A stretch of 8,754 nt of DNA from Anaerolineales bacterium (GCA_024763295.1 JANTFU010000087.1:1-8754); one strand, 5' to 3'. Shown: positions 1 to 5,909, counted from the first letter of the stretch. Numbers and translations are program-made. Notes: generated by a model not told the origin, from the sequence alone.

Positions 1-611
1 TGGGGATTGCGGCGGCGATCTATCTTTCAGAATATGCGCCGGAAAACAAAGCCACGCGCCTGATCCGTTTAGCGATCATCAATTTGGCGGGTATCCCTTC
101 GGTGGTCTACGGTCTTTTCGGTCTTGGGCTTTTCGTGCTTTTCCTGAATTTCGGGACGAGTATGCTCTCGGCATCGCTAACGCTTTCGATTATGACTTTG
201 CCGATCATCATCAGCACCGCTGAAGAAGCTTTGCGGGCGGTGCCGCAGTCTTTCCGCACGGTTAGTATTTCGCTTGGCGGCACACGCTGGCAAACCATTC
301 GTCGCACGGTTTTGCCGCAAGCCTTGCCCGGCATTATTACCGGTGTCATTCTCGGTTTGGAACGTGCAGCCGGTGAAACGGCACCCATTCTATTCACGGG
401 CGCAGCCTTCTTCCTGCCACGTTTACCACATAGCCCTTTTGATGCGACGATGGCGCTACCTTATCATCTTTTTGTCATCTCTACGCAAGTGCCCGAGATG
501 CCGATCAAAATTCAATATGGCACGGCGCTGGTTTTGTTGATTTTTGTGCTTGGCATGAATATGATCGCCACTTATATTCGTGGACGTGCGCGTGCAAAAA
601 GACAATGGTAA
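1..611 (+). CDS. pstA: Phosphate ABC transporter permease PstA (first set), 5'-truncated by the window edge
   Basis: The open frame enters the window at base 3 and runs 202 codons to the TAA at 609-611; a true start lies upstream. The protein is an inner-membrane permease subunit that would pair with a PstC to form the phosphate channel. Visible family marks are the opening GIAAAIYLSEYAPEN, the AGIPSVVYGLFGLGLF membrane segment, the ATPase-docking EAA loop (visible residues 74-111, with EEA, a central GG and LP) and the RAAGETAPI segment typical of PstA. Aligned with the complete PstA at 6958-7872 (GIATATYVVEY at residue 107), roughly 100 N-terminal residues are missing. The basic tail RGRARAKRQW should be cytoplasmic. 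The two PstA proteins are clearly different sequences, so this is a paralogue rather than a recent copy. TTG at 84 is internal and not the start. PstA is preferred over PstC because of the GETAP motif. Confidence 0.93.
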   Translation, partial: GIAAAIYLSEYAPENKATRLIRLAIINLAGIPSVVYGLFGLGLFVLFLNFGTSMLSASLTLSIMTLPIIISTAEEALRAVPQSFRTVSISLGGTRWQTIRRTVLPQALPGIITGVILGLERAAGETAPILFTGAAFFLPRLPHSPFDATMALPYHLFVISTQVPEMPIKIQYGTALVLLIFVLGMNMIATYIRGRARAKRQW

Positions 612-617
612 ATATTG

Positions 618-644
618 GTAGGAGCGGGGTCACCCCGCCCCTAC
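618..644. repeat. 27-base GC-rich intergenic palindrome between pstA and pstB
   Basis: Arms 618-630 and 632-644 are inverted complements around C631, with a single mismatch (A623 against C639). The arm reads GTAGGAGCGGGGT. As RNA it would fold into a very stable 13-pair stem lying between the first pstA stop (611) and the pstB ATG (657). No T-run follows, so it is not a classical terminator. The pattern resembles GTAGGGGCGGGT-type dispersed intergenic elements seen in many genomes (recall, not a search). It may tune the ratio of permease to ATPase, or it may simply be a dispersed repeat. Confidence 0.75.
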
Positions 645-656
645 GTCTATAAAACT

Positions 657-1415
657 ATGAAAAATAAAATCGTAATCGAAGACCTCAGTCTCCAATACGC
701 CGACGGCACCGAATCGCTGCGGAACATCCACTTGAATATCCCTGCCAATGCCACGACGGTGCTTTTCGGTCCGGCGGGGGGTGGAAAATCCTCGCTTTTG
801 CGCTGTATCAACCGCCTAAATGATTTGGCGGATGTCGAAAAGATTTCTGGCAAGGTATTGATTGACGGCGAGAACATCCTCGACGAGAAAATTGACGTGA
901 CCTCCCTGCGTCGCCGTGTGGGGATGGTCTTTGCCCAGCCTGTCGTGTTGCCCTTCAGTATTCGCGGCAATCTCACTTATGGACTGGAATTAGCTGGCGA
1001 GAAGCGTAAATCTCGCCTGGACGAAGCGGTCGAACGCAGTCTGAAGTTGGCAGCCTTATGGGAAGAAGTGCATGACCGTTTGGATGATCCCGCGATAGCG
1101 CTTTCGGGCGGACAGCAGCAGCGTCTCTGTCTGGCACGTTCGCTCGCCCTTGAACCGGAAGTGATCCTGCTCGACGAGCCGACTTCTGGGCTTGATCCGA
1201 TTTCCACGAACAAAGTCGAGAATGCGCTTGAAGAGTTGAAGAAGAACTACACGGTTATTCTTGTGCCGCACTCTGTTCAACAGGCAGCCCGCACTGCCGA
1301 TTACGCCGCTTTCTTTTTGCAAGGGGAATTGGTGGAGTATGGTTCAGGGACAGACCTGTTTACAAAACCACAGGTGCAAAAGACGGAAGATTACGTTACG
1401 GGGCGTTTCGGCTAG
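657..1415 (+). CDS. pstB: Phosphate ABC transporter ATP-binding protein PstB (first set, divergent)
   Basis: A 252-residue cytoplasmic ATPase that would drive the partial PstA upstream. It shows Walker A GPAGGGKSS (38-46), Q-loop glutamine 94, signature LSGGQQQRL (149-157), Walker B ILLDEP (170-175), H-loop His205 in VPHSVQQAAR, and the PstB-type ending TEDYVTGRFG. The length is normal for PstB. It departs from the usual PstB in Walker A (normally GPSGCGKST), after the Q-loop (QPVVLPFS in place of KPNPFP) and at the H-loop (PHS in place of THN), but all catalytic positions are kept, so it should be active. The frame extends upstream to a TTG at 615, but that extension translates the palindrome at 618-644; ATG 657 is preferred, although no good ribosome site precedes it. 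The gene sits 45 bp after pstA and is followed by a terminator, so it closes its operon. A related anion ATPase is possible, but the ending favours phosphate. Confidence 0.9.
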   Translation: MKNKIVIEDLSLQYADGTESLRNIHLNIPANATTVLFGPAGGGKSSLLRCINRLNDLADVEKISGKVLIDGENILDEKIDVTSLRRRVGMVFAQPVVLPFSIRGNLTYGLELAGEKRKSRLDEAVERSLKLAALWEEVHDRLDDPAIALSGGQQQRLCLARSLALEPEVILLDEPTSGLDPISTNKVENALEELKKNYTVILVPHSVQQAARTADYAAFFLQGELVEYGSGTDLFTKPQVQKTEDYVTGRFG

Positions 1416-1432
1416 TTTTCGGCGTATTTATC

Positions 1433-1470
1433 AAAAGGGCGATGTTGGGTTTTCAGCGTCGCCCTTTTTT
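1433..1470 (+). terminator. Rho-independent terminator after the first pstB
   Basis: A ten-pair stem, 1433-1442 (AAAAGGGCGA) with 1459-1468, is extended inward by weaker pairs (1443-1447 with 1454-1458, including two G-T wobbles) to a loop of about six bases. It runs directly into six T residues (1465-1470). It lies 18 bp after the pstB stop and separates the first Pst set from the surE unit. Confidence 0.85.
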
Positions 1471-1505
1471 GTTGTCTTGGCATACTTTTGCAAAACCGTA
1501 ACCTG

Positions 1506-1540
1506 TTCTTAATCTCTTCTTAAAAATAGGGCGATAAGAT
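1506..1540 (+). promoter_or_regulatory. Candidate promoter with 11-bp direct repeats (Pho-box-like) before the small ORF and surE
   Basis: TTCTTAA occurs at 1506-1512 and again at 1517-1523, exactly 11 bp (one helical turn) apart. Direct half-sites with 11-bp spacing are the known layout for PhoB/PhoP-family regulators; the Bacillus PhoP half-site is TTAACA-like, and TTAA is present in both units here. A possible -10 element, TAAGAT (1535-1540, 4 of 6 matches to TATAAT), follows, without a good -35, as is usual for activator-dependent promoters. The position after a terminator and just before a gene start supports a promoter. The regulator's identity is inferred. Confidence 0.45.
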
Positions 1541-1564
1541 CAAGGCGTATCAAGGAGAAAAGAA

Positions 1565-1666
1565 ATGGAAATGATTTCGCTCATCATCATGGTCGTAGCA
1601 TTTCTTGTTGTGATCGCAGTCGATACAGCCCGTAAACGTGCAATGTATCGTCAGAAAAACGGATAA
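1565..1666 (+). CDS. Small single-pass membrane protein (33 aa), unknown function
   Basis: This gene codes for 33 residues from ATG 1565 to TAA 1664-1666. The ribosome site AAGGAG (1552-1557) is strong and optimally spaced, seven bases before the ATG, better than that of most genes here. The protein begins MEMISLIIMVVAFLVVIAVD, a hydrophobic helix of about 18 residues, and continues with a basic tail (TARKRAMYRQKNG), so by the positive-inside rule the C-terminus should be cytoplasmic. The stop codon directly abuts the surE start (TAAATG), which suggests translational coupling. I do not recognise a family. It could be a membrane micro-protein, or mainly a leader peptide that delivers ribosomes to surE, which has no separate ribosome site of its own. 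The well-placed ribosome site, membrane profile and tight junction argue against a chance frame. Confidence 0.7.
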   Translation: MEMISLIIMVVAFLVVIAVDTARKRAMYRQKNG

Positions 1667-2485
1667 ATGGAAAAATATATTTTAGTTACCAACGACGATG
1701 GGGTTACAGCCCCGGGGTTGTTAGCTTTAGCGCAGGAAATGCGCAAGCTCGGTGAAGTCAGTATTCTCGCCCCCGACCGCAACTGGTCTGGCGGCGGACA
1801 TGTCAAAACCCTCGACCGCGCCTTGCGCGTGCGCGAGGTGGTGCTCTCGGATGGCTCACAAGCCTTTGCGAGCGACGGTGCGCCTTCGGATTGTGTCGCT
1901 CTGGCAACGCTCGGTTATTTTCAGGAGAAATTCGATATTGTCGTTTCGGGGATTAACATCGGCGCCAATCTGGGACATGATGTCACTTACTCTGGCACAG
2001 TCACTGCCGCAATGGAAGCGATGATTGCCGGAATCCCCAGCGTAGCGGTTTCATTGGAAGTGCCCGAAGATCACGTCGGTACGATTGACTTCAAACCGGC
2101 TGCCAAAGCTGCGCGTCAGGTTGTGGAGCATGTTTTGGCAAAGGAATTGCCCGAAGAAATATTATTAAACGTCAATGTGCCTTTTCTGACGGATGAAGGA
2201 CTACGCGGCTTTCGCCTGACCCGACAAGGGTTGCGGGTCTATCATAGTCGACTTGACGAACGGGTGGATCCCCGTGGACGCCCGTACTATTGGATTGGTG
2301 GCGAAGCTCCAACCGGTGTGCCCGAACGCGGCACGGATATCGGTGCCCTCGCAGATGGTTATGTCTCGATTACGCCCCTGCACCTTGATCTAACTGCATA
2401 TCGAGCGCTGAGCGATCTCAATACTTGGCAGTGGAGTGAGAAAGCCCAAATTCCAGTCAAAGATAAAAAGAAGAAAGAAAAATAA
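1667..2485 (+). CDS. surE: 5'/3'-nucleotidase SurE (survival protein E, acid phosphatase)
   Basis: SurE dephosphorylates nucleoside 5'- and 3'-monophosphates, releasing phosphate and a nucleoside; family members need a divalent metal and act in the cytoplasm. The protein has 272 residues and shows the family marks: N-terminal ILVTNDDG (5-12) with metal ligands Asp10 and Asp11, Ser41 in WSGGGH, Asn97 in VVSGINIGANLG (92-103), and DVTYSGTVTAAMEA (105-118), followed by GIPSVAVSL. The C-terminal half holds the VNVP segment (169-172) and ITPLHLDLT (235-243), also typical. All four metal-site residues are present, so an active enzyme is expected. The Lys-rich tail (KDKKKKEK) is an addition of unknown meaning. 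The start ATG 1667 touches the stop of the small membrane ORF, implying coupled translation. Placement between two phosphate transporter sets fits phosphate salvage, which is inference. Confidence 0.95.
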   Translation: MEKYILVTNDDGVTAPGLLALAQEMRKLGEVSILAPDRNWSGGGHVKTLDRALRVREVVLSDGSQAFASDGAPSDCVALATLGYFQEKFDIVVSGINIGANLGHDVTYSGTVTAAMEAMIAGIPSVAVSLEVPEDHVGTIDFKPAAKAARQVVEHVLAKELPEEILLNVNVPFLTDEGLRGFRLTRQGLRVYHSRLDERVDPRGRPYYWIGGEAPTGVPERGTDIGALADGYVSITPLHLDLTAYRALSDLNTWQWSEKAQIPVKDKKKKEK

Positions 2486-2521
2486 CGTGGTCAAAGGCAG
2501 AGTTTTCTGTCTTTGACCACG
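2486..2521 (+). other. Strong intergenic hairpin between surE and the GAF-domain gene
   Basis: A 16-pair stem joins 2486-2501 to 2506-2521, with one G-T wobble (2497/2510) and a four-base loop. It starts at the first base after the surE stop and ends seven bases before the next ATG (2529). No T-run follows, so an intrinsic terminator is unlikely on this strand. It may protect the surE message end, act as a processing site or attenuate the downstream gene. Confidence 0.7.
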
Positions 2522-2528
2522 ATCACTC

Positions 2529-3539
2529 ATGTATACCGACAAATTTGCTCGTTCCGCAACCGCTCAGCTTCAGCCACCTGTCTGCATTGGGGATATCCCA
2601 GCAGAGGGTTTTTCGGTTTCAGCCAACGAGAAGACAGGTTTTGTATCCAAAGTTCTGAGAAATAATCCCAAGTTGCCAGGCGTGTTGCTTTACGATGGGA
2701 ATGACTTTGTGGGTATGATCCCGCGACAGATTATCTTTGAGCGATTGGGTCGTCTTTATGGTGTCGATCTCTTCCTGAATAAAGAAATCAGCGTTCTTTA
2801 TAAAGAGCTGCGTATTTCTGAACCTTTGGTTTTGCTTGGTGAAATGCGTGTGGACCAAGCTGTTCGAAAAGCTTTAGCGCGTGATGAAGACAATGTTTAC
2901 CATCCGATCGTTGTTTTTTATAAAGGCACATATCAATTACTGGATATGCATAGATTGATCACTGTGCAGTCCAGCATGCTTGAAAATTTGAATACGGTAG
3001 CTACAAAATTGAATCAGTGCAAAACGGTCATTCAGCGAGGTAAGGAAGACTTGGGAATTGAAAAAGTCATTGATGCCTTGCGAGAAGTGGTGCCTTTTCA
3101 TGATGCCGGCATCTATACTTACCATGAACTTGAGCGTACTTTCTACTTAAAAGGGGAAGCCTTTATCCATACGATGAAAAAAACGCAAAATAGCGCATCA
3201 TTCAATCGCTTGCCGGAATCTTTCAAGCAGATCATTTGTATGGATGATGTCCATGGTATACCGCTTTGGAAAGGGATGGCGCATTTGACAGAACATCATC
3301 CAAAAGCGTGGATGGGTGTTCCGCTGGTTAGCTCTAATCAATATTTGGGGACATTATCGTTATCCCGCTTTGTGCATACACCCTTTTTAAAGAATGAAAC
3401 AGAACTCACTGGTAGTTATGCCTGGTATTTGAGTATGTTGATTAGCAAGGTGCTGACGGGTTCTTTCCCTGATGATATGCAGGTGACTTTGTCCAAGAAG
3501 GCAAGATTGCATAGCAATCAATTCTTTTTCGCGACTTAG
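2529..3539 (+). CDS. CBS-like/GAF-domain sensor protein without an output domain
   Basis: A 336-residue soluble protein with no signal peptide or membrane helix. Residues of about 36-150 resemble the CBS-like sensory region found at the start of many signalling proteins: NPKLPGVLLYDGNDFVGMIPRQIIFERL, then a LYGVDLFLNKEI segment, then a second half (MRVDQAVRKAL, HPIVVFYKGTYQLLD). A helical connector (about 146-175) leads to a GAF domain (about 175-310) with IDALREVVPFHDAGIYTY, AWMGVPLVSSNQYLGTLSLSRF and a closing helix. No histidine-kinase, GGDEF, EAL, phosphatase or DNA-binding motif follows; the chain ends about 25 residues after GAF. It may therefore sense a ligand and act on a partner, or be a remnant of a larger protein. 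The ATG at 2529 lacks a visible ribosome site, and the hairpin 2486-2521 occupies that place; no better start is evident because similarity begins near residue 36. The ligand and partner are unknown. Confidence 0.72.
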   Translation: MYTDKFARSATAQLQPPVCIGDIPAEGFSVSANEKTGFVSKVLRNNPKLPGVLLYDGNDFVGMIPRQIIFERLGRLYGVDLFLNKEISVLYKELRISEPLVLLGEMRVDQAVRKALARDEDNVYHPIVVFYKGTYQLLDMHRLITVQSSMLENLNTVATKLNQCKTVIQRGKEDLGIEKVIDALREVVPFHDAGIYTYHELERTFYLKGEAFIHTMKKTQNSASFNRLPESFKQIICMDDVHGIPLWKGMAHLTEHHPKAWMGVPLVSSNQYLGTLSLSRFVHTPFLKNETELTGSYAWYLSMLISKVLTGSFPDDMQVTLSKKARLHSNQFFFAT

Positions 3540-3599
3540 CTTTATTTTCGTGTGCCAAGAGTTATTCTTCATTTCTCTTGTGTGTATTCCTCCTTTAAG

Positions 3600-3632
3600 G
3601 AAGAGCGTTCGTTACTGTTGCGGGCGCTCTTC
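3600..3632 (+). terminator. Weak candidate terminator after the GAF-domain gene
   Basis: GAAGAGCG (3600-3607) pairs perfectly with CGCTCTTC (3625-3632), an eight-pair stem with a 17-base loop. It lies 60 bp after the stop at 3539 and before the pstS control region. The following bases (TGATTCATGCCATCTTTTC) hold only a delayed, interrupted T-run, so termination is plausible but not strongly supported. Confidence 0.4.
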
Positions 3633-3662
3633 TGATTCATGCCATCTTTTCTTGTTGTAAGT

Positions 3663-3700
3663 TTAATTAGTTGTTAACAATTTCTTCCTATGGCTTTAAT
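3663..3700 (+). promoter_or_regulatory. Candidate Pho-regulated promoter of the second pst operon
   Basis: TTAATT (3663-3668) and TTAACA (3674-3679) start exactly 11 bp apart; the second matches the Bacillus PhoP half-site, and the spacing is that of Pho boxes. TTTAAT (3695-3700, 5 of 6 matches to TATAAT) follows about 10 bp after the second 11-bp unit, an arrangement like activator-dependent Pho promoters. TATCAT (3711-3716, also 5 of 6) is an alternative -10. TTGTTAACAA (3671-3680) is also a perfect 10-bp palindrome, so a dimeric repressor is an alternative reading. The leader from there to ATG 3756 is short and AT-rich. Confidence 0.5.
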
Positions 3701-3755
3701 CGGTGCTTGCTATCATACGTCCATGTTTACTAAACAAAAAGGAGAAAAGAAAGAA

Positions 3756-5882
3756 ATGCGTAAACACTTATTTGCTTTGATTATGGTTTTGGTTGTTGCC
3801 AGTATGGCTCTTGCCGCCTGTGGTGGTGCCGCGACTGAAGCCCCTGCTGCTGAATCGTCTGCCGCTGAAGCTCCTGCTGCTGAAGCGATATCTGGCGAAT
3901 TGCTGGGCGCCGGTGCTTCCTTCCCTGCTCCGATTTATCTGGAATGGATCGCTGATTACACTAGCAATGTCCAGCCCGACGTGAGCATCAACTACCAATC
4001 CATCGGTTCTGGTGGTGGCGTTGAGCAGTTCATTGGTCAGCAGACCGACTTTGGTGGTTCGGATGCTTTCCTGACCGATGAAGAACTTGCCGCTGCTCTT
4101 GATGCTCGTGGTTGTTTACCGGTTCATATCCCGACCGTTTTTGGTGCAGTAGCCGTTGGCTATAATCTCGAAGGCGTTGATGGTTTGGTGCTTTCCGGTC
4201 CTGTTTTAGCTGACATCTTCCAAGGTAACATCACATCTTGGGATGACGCGGCGATTGCTGAATTGAACCCCGATGTGAGCCTGCCTGCCGAAGATATTAT
4301 CGTTGCCCATCGTTCGGATGGCTCCGGCACGACCAGTATTTTCACTACTTACTTGAGTGATGTTTCCGAAAGCTGGAGCAGCGAAGTAGGTCACGGCAAG
4401 GAAGTTGAATGGCCCGCTCCAAACTCTGTTGGCGGTGAAAAGAATGACGGCGTTGCCGCTCAAATTCAACAGAATCCCGGCGCAATTGGTTACATCGAAC
4501 TTTCCTATGCCATGACTAATGGTGTTCCGGTGGCAGATATGCTCAATGCAGATGGCAATGCTATCACCCCGACGCTTGAATCGACCGCTGCGGCTGCCGA
4601 TGGCATCACCATCCCCGATGACTTGCGCTTCAATATCCTCGGTGTTGGTGGCGAAGGTTATCCTATCGCTGGTGCAACCTGGGTTTTGGCTTGGACTTGT
4701 GGCTATGACGACAATACCGCCACCATGCTCAAAGATTACCTAACCTGGACGCTGACCGAAGGCGATGACTTGGCAAAAGAGTTGCTCTACTCCCCGATTG
4801 GAGAATCTCTCCAAGCCCGCGCCCTCGAAAAAGTGGACATGATCAACACAGCTAACCTGACCGAGATGGACGCTATGACTGCGGAAGAACCCATGTCGGA
4901 AGAACCAATGATGTATTCCGGTGAATTGCTGGGTGCCGGTGCTTCCTTCCCCGCTCCGATCTATCTGGAGTGGATCGCTGATTACACTAGCAATGTCCAA
5001 CCCGACGTGAGCATCAACTACCAATCCATCGGTTCTGGTGGTGGCGTTGAGCAGTTCATTGGTCAACAGACCGACTTCGGTGGTTCGGATGCTTTTCTCA
5101 CTGACGAGGAACTCGCTGCGGCAACTGACGCACGTGGTTGTGAACCTGTCCACATCCCGACCGTATTCGGTGCAGTAGCGGTTGGTTACAATCTCGAAGG
5201 CGTTGATGGTTTGGCGCTTTCCGGTCCTGTTTTGGCTGACATCTTCCAGGGCAACATCACATCTTGGGATGACGCGGCGATTGCTGAATTGAACCCCGGT
5301 GCGAGCCTGCCTGCCGAAGATATTATCGTTGCCCATCGTTCGGATGGCTCCGGTACGACCAGCATTTTCACTACTTACTTGAGCGATGTTTCCGAAAGCT
5401 GGAGCAGCGAAGTAGGTCACGGCAAGGAAGTTGAATGGCCCGCCAAGAACTCTGTTGGCGGTGAAAAGAATGATGGCGTTGCTGCCCAAATCCAGCAGAA
5501 TCCCGGTGCAATTGGCTATATTGAACTCTCTTACGCTATCACCAATGGTATCCCGGTTGCCGACATGGTCAACGCTGATGGCAATGCCATCACCCCGACG
5601 CTTGAATCGACCGCTGCGGCTGCCGATGGTATCACCATCCCCGATGACTTGCGCTTCAATATACTCGGTGTTGGCGGCGAAGGTTATCCCATCGCTGGCG
5701 CAACCTGGGTTTTGGCTTGGACTTGTGGTTATGAAAATAATACCGCAGACATGCTCAAAGATTACCTAACTTGGACGCTGACCGAAGGCGATGATTTGGC
5801 AAAAGAATTGCTCTACTCCCCGATTGGAGAATCTCTTCAAGCTCGCGCTCTCGAAAAAGTGGACATGATCAACTCTAAATAA
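3756..5882 (+). CDS. pstS: Double-domain phosphate-binding lipoprotein PstS (two tandem PstS lobes)
   Basis: This 708-residue surface lipoprotein captures phosphate for the PstCAB importer. It starts MRKHLFALIMVLVVASMALAAC: a signal peptide with lipobox LAAC and lipidated Cys22, then an Ala/Glu/Pro linker (23-45). Lobe 1 (46-364) and lobe 2 (388-706) are each a complete PstS domain, joined by a 23-residue acidic, Met-rich linker (365-387). Each lobe carries GAGASFPAPIY, SIGSGGGVEQF, DFGGSDAFLT (phosphate Asp), AHRSDGSGTTSIFTTYLS (Arg and Ser-Gly-Thr phosphate loop) and NPGAIGYIELSYA. An ordinary PstS has one such domain in about 320-380 residues. I count 12 amino-acid differences in 319 aligned residues, none in these ligand motifs. 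ATG 3756 is chosen because AAGGAG (3739-3744) precedes it and the signal peptide begins there; the frame extends to ATG 3690, but that would bury the signal peptide. It is the first gene of the second pst operon. Confidence 0.95.
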   Translation: MRKHLFALIMVLVVASMALAACGGAATEAPAAESSAAEAPAAEAISGELLGAGASFPAPIYLEWIADYTSNVQPDVSINYQSIGSGGGVEQFIGQQTDFGGSDAFLTDEELAAALDARGCLPVHIPTVFGAVAVGYNLEGVDGLVLSGPVLADIFQGNITSWDDAAIAELNPDVSLPAEDIIVAHRSDGSGTTSIFTTYLSDVSESWSSEVGHGKEVEWPAPNSVGGEKNDGVAAQIQQNPGAIGYIELSYAMTNGVPVADMLNADGNAITPTLESTAAAADGITIPDDLRFNILGVGGEGYPIAGATWVLAWTCGYDDNTATMLKDYLTWTLTEGDDLAKELLYSPIGESLQARALEKVDMINTANLTEMDAMTAEEPMSEEPMMYSGELLGAGASFPAPIYLEWIADYTSNVQPDVSINYQSIGSGGGVEQFIGQQTDFGGSDAFLTDEELAAATDARGCEPVHIPTVFGAVAVGYNLEGVDGLALSGPVLADIFQGNITSWDDAAIAELNPGASLPAEDIIVAHRSDGSGTTSIFTTYLSDVSESWSSEVGHGKEVEWPAKNSVGGEKNDGVAAQIQQNPGAIGYIELSYAITNGIPVADMVNADGNAITPTLESTAAAADGITIPDDLRFNILGVGGEGYPIAGATWVLAWTCGYENNTADMLKDYLTWTLTEGDDLAKELLYSPIGESLQARALEKVDMINSK
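3891..4847 (+). repeat. Tandem direct repeat, copy 1 (PstS lobe 1)
   Basis: A 957-bp unit that aligns without gaps with 4917-5873 at an offset of exactly 1026 bp. By hand count 87 bases differ (about 91% identity), changing 12 codons. Copy 1 is followed by a unique 69-bp linker (4848-4916) that encodes the acidic, Met-rich spacer. Confidence 0.95.
4917..5873 (+). repeat. Tandem direct repeat, copy 2 (PstS lobe 2)
   Basis: The second 957-bp unit, starting at the Ser codon TCC and ending with the ATCAAC codons just before the final Ser-Lys and stop. Differences from copy 1 are concentrated in two stretches (opposite 4081-4140 and 4501-4560), while runs of 46-65 bases are identical elsewhere. 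Confidence 0.95.
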
Positions 5883-5909
5883 CCTGTAAGTTATCTCTCT
5901 GCATGACTT

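Noticed and set aside
615..656. TTG-started 14-codon extension of the first pstB
   Set aside because: It translates the palindrome 618-644 into a non-homologous segment. PstB similarity begins at the ATG at 657.
3690..3755. Upstream in-frame ATG for pstS
   Set aside because: It would add 22 residues before the signal peptide. The lipoprotein signal and an AAGGAG site both point to ATG 3756.
4740..5489. Long antisense open frame of 249 codons across the junction of the two PstS lobes
   Set aside because: It mirrors the strongly coding pstS frame and matches the shorter antisense frame over lobe 1. Codon bias on the + strand explains it, and it has no family motif.
3891..5873. Assembly duplication as explanation for the PstS repeat
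   Set aside because: The copies differ at about 87 positions, mostly synonymous, and are joined by a unique 69-bp linker that keeps the frame, which a simple assembly error would not produce. A long-read check is still sensible.
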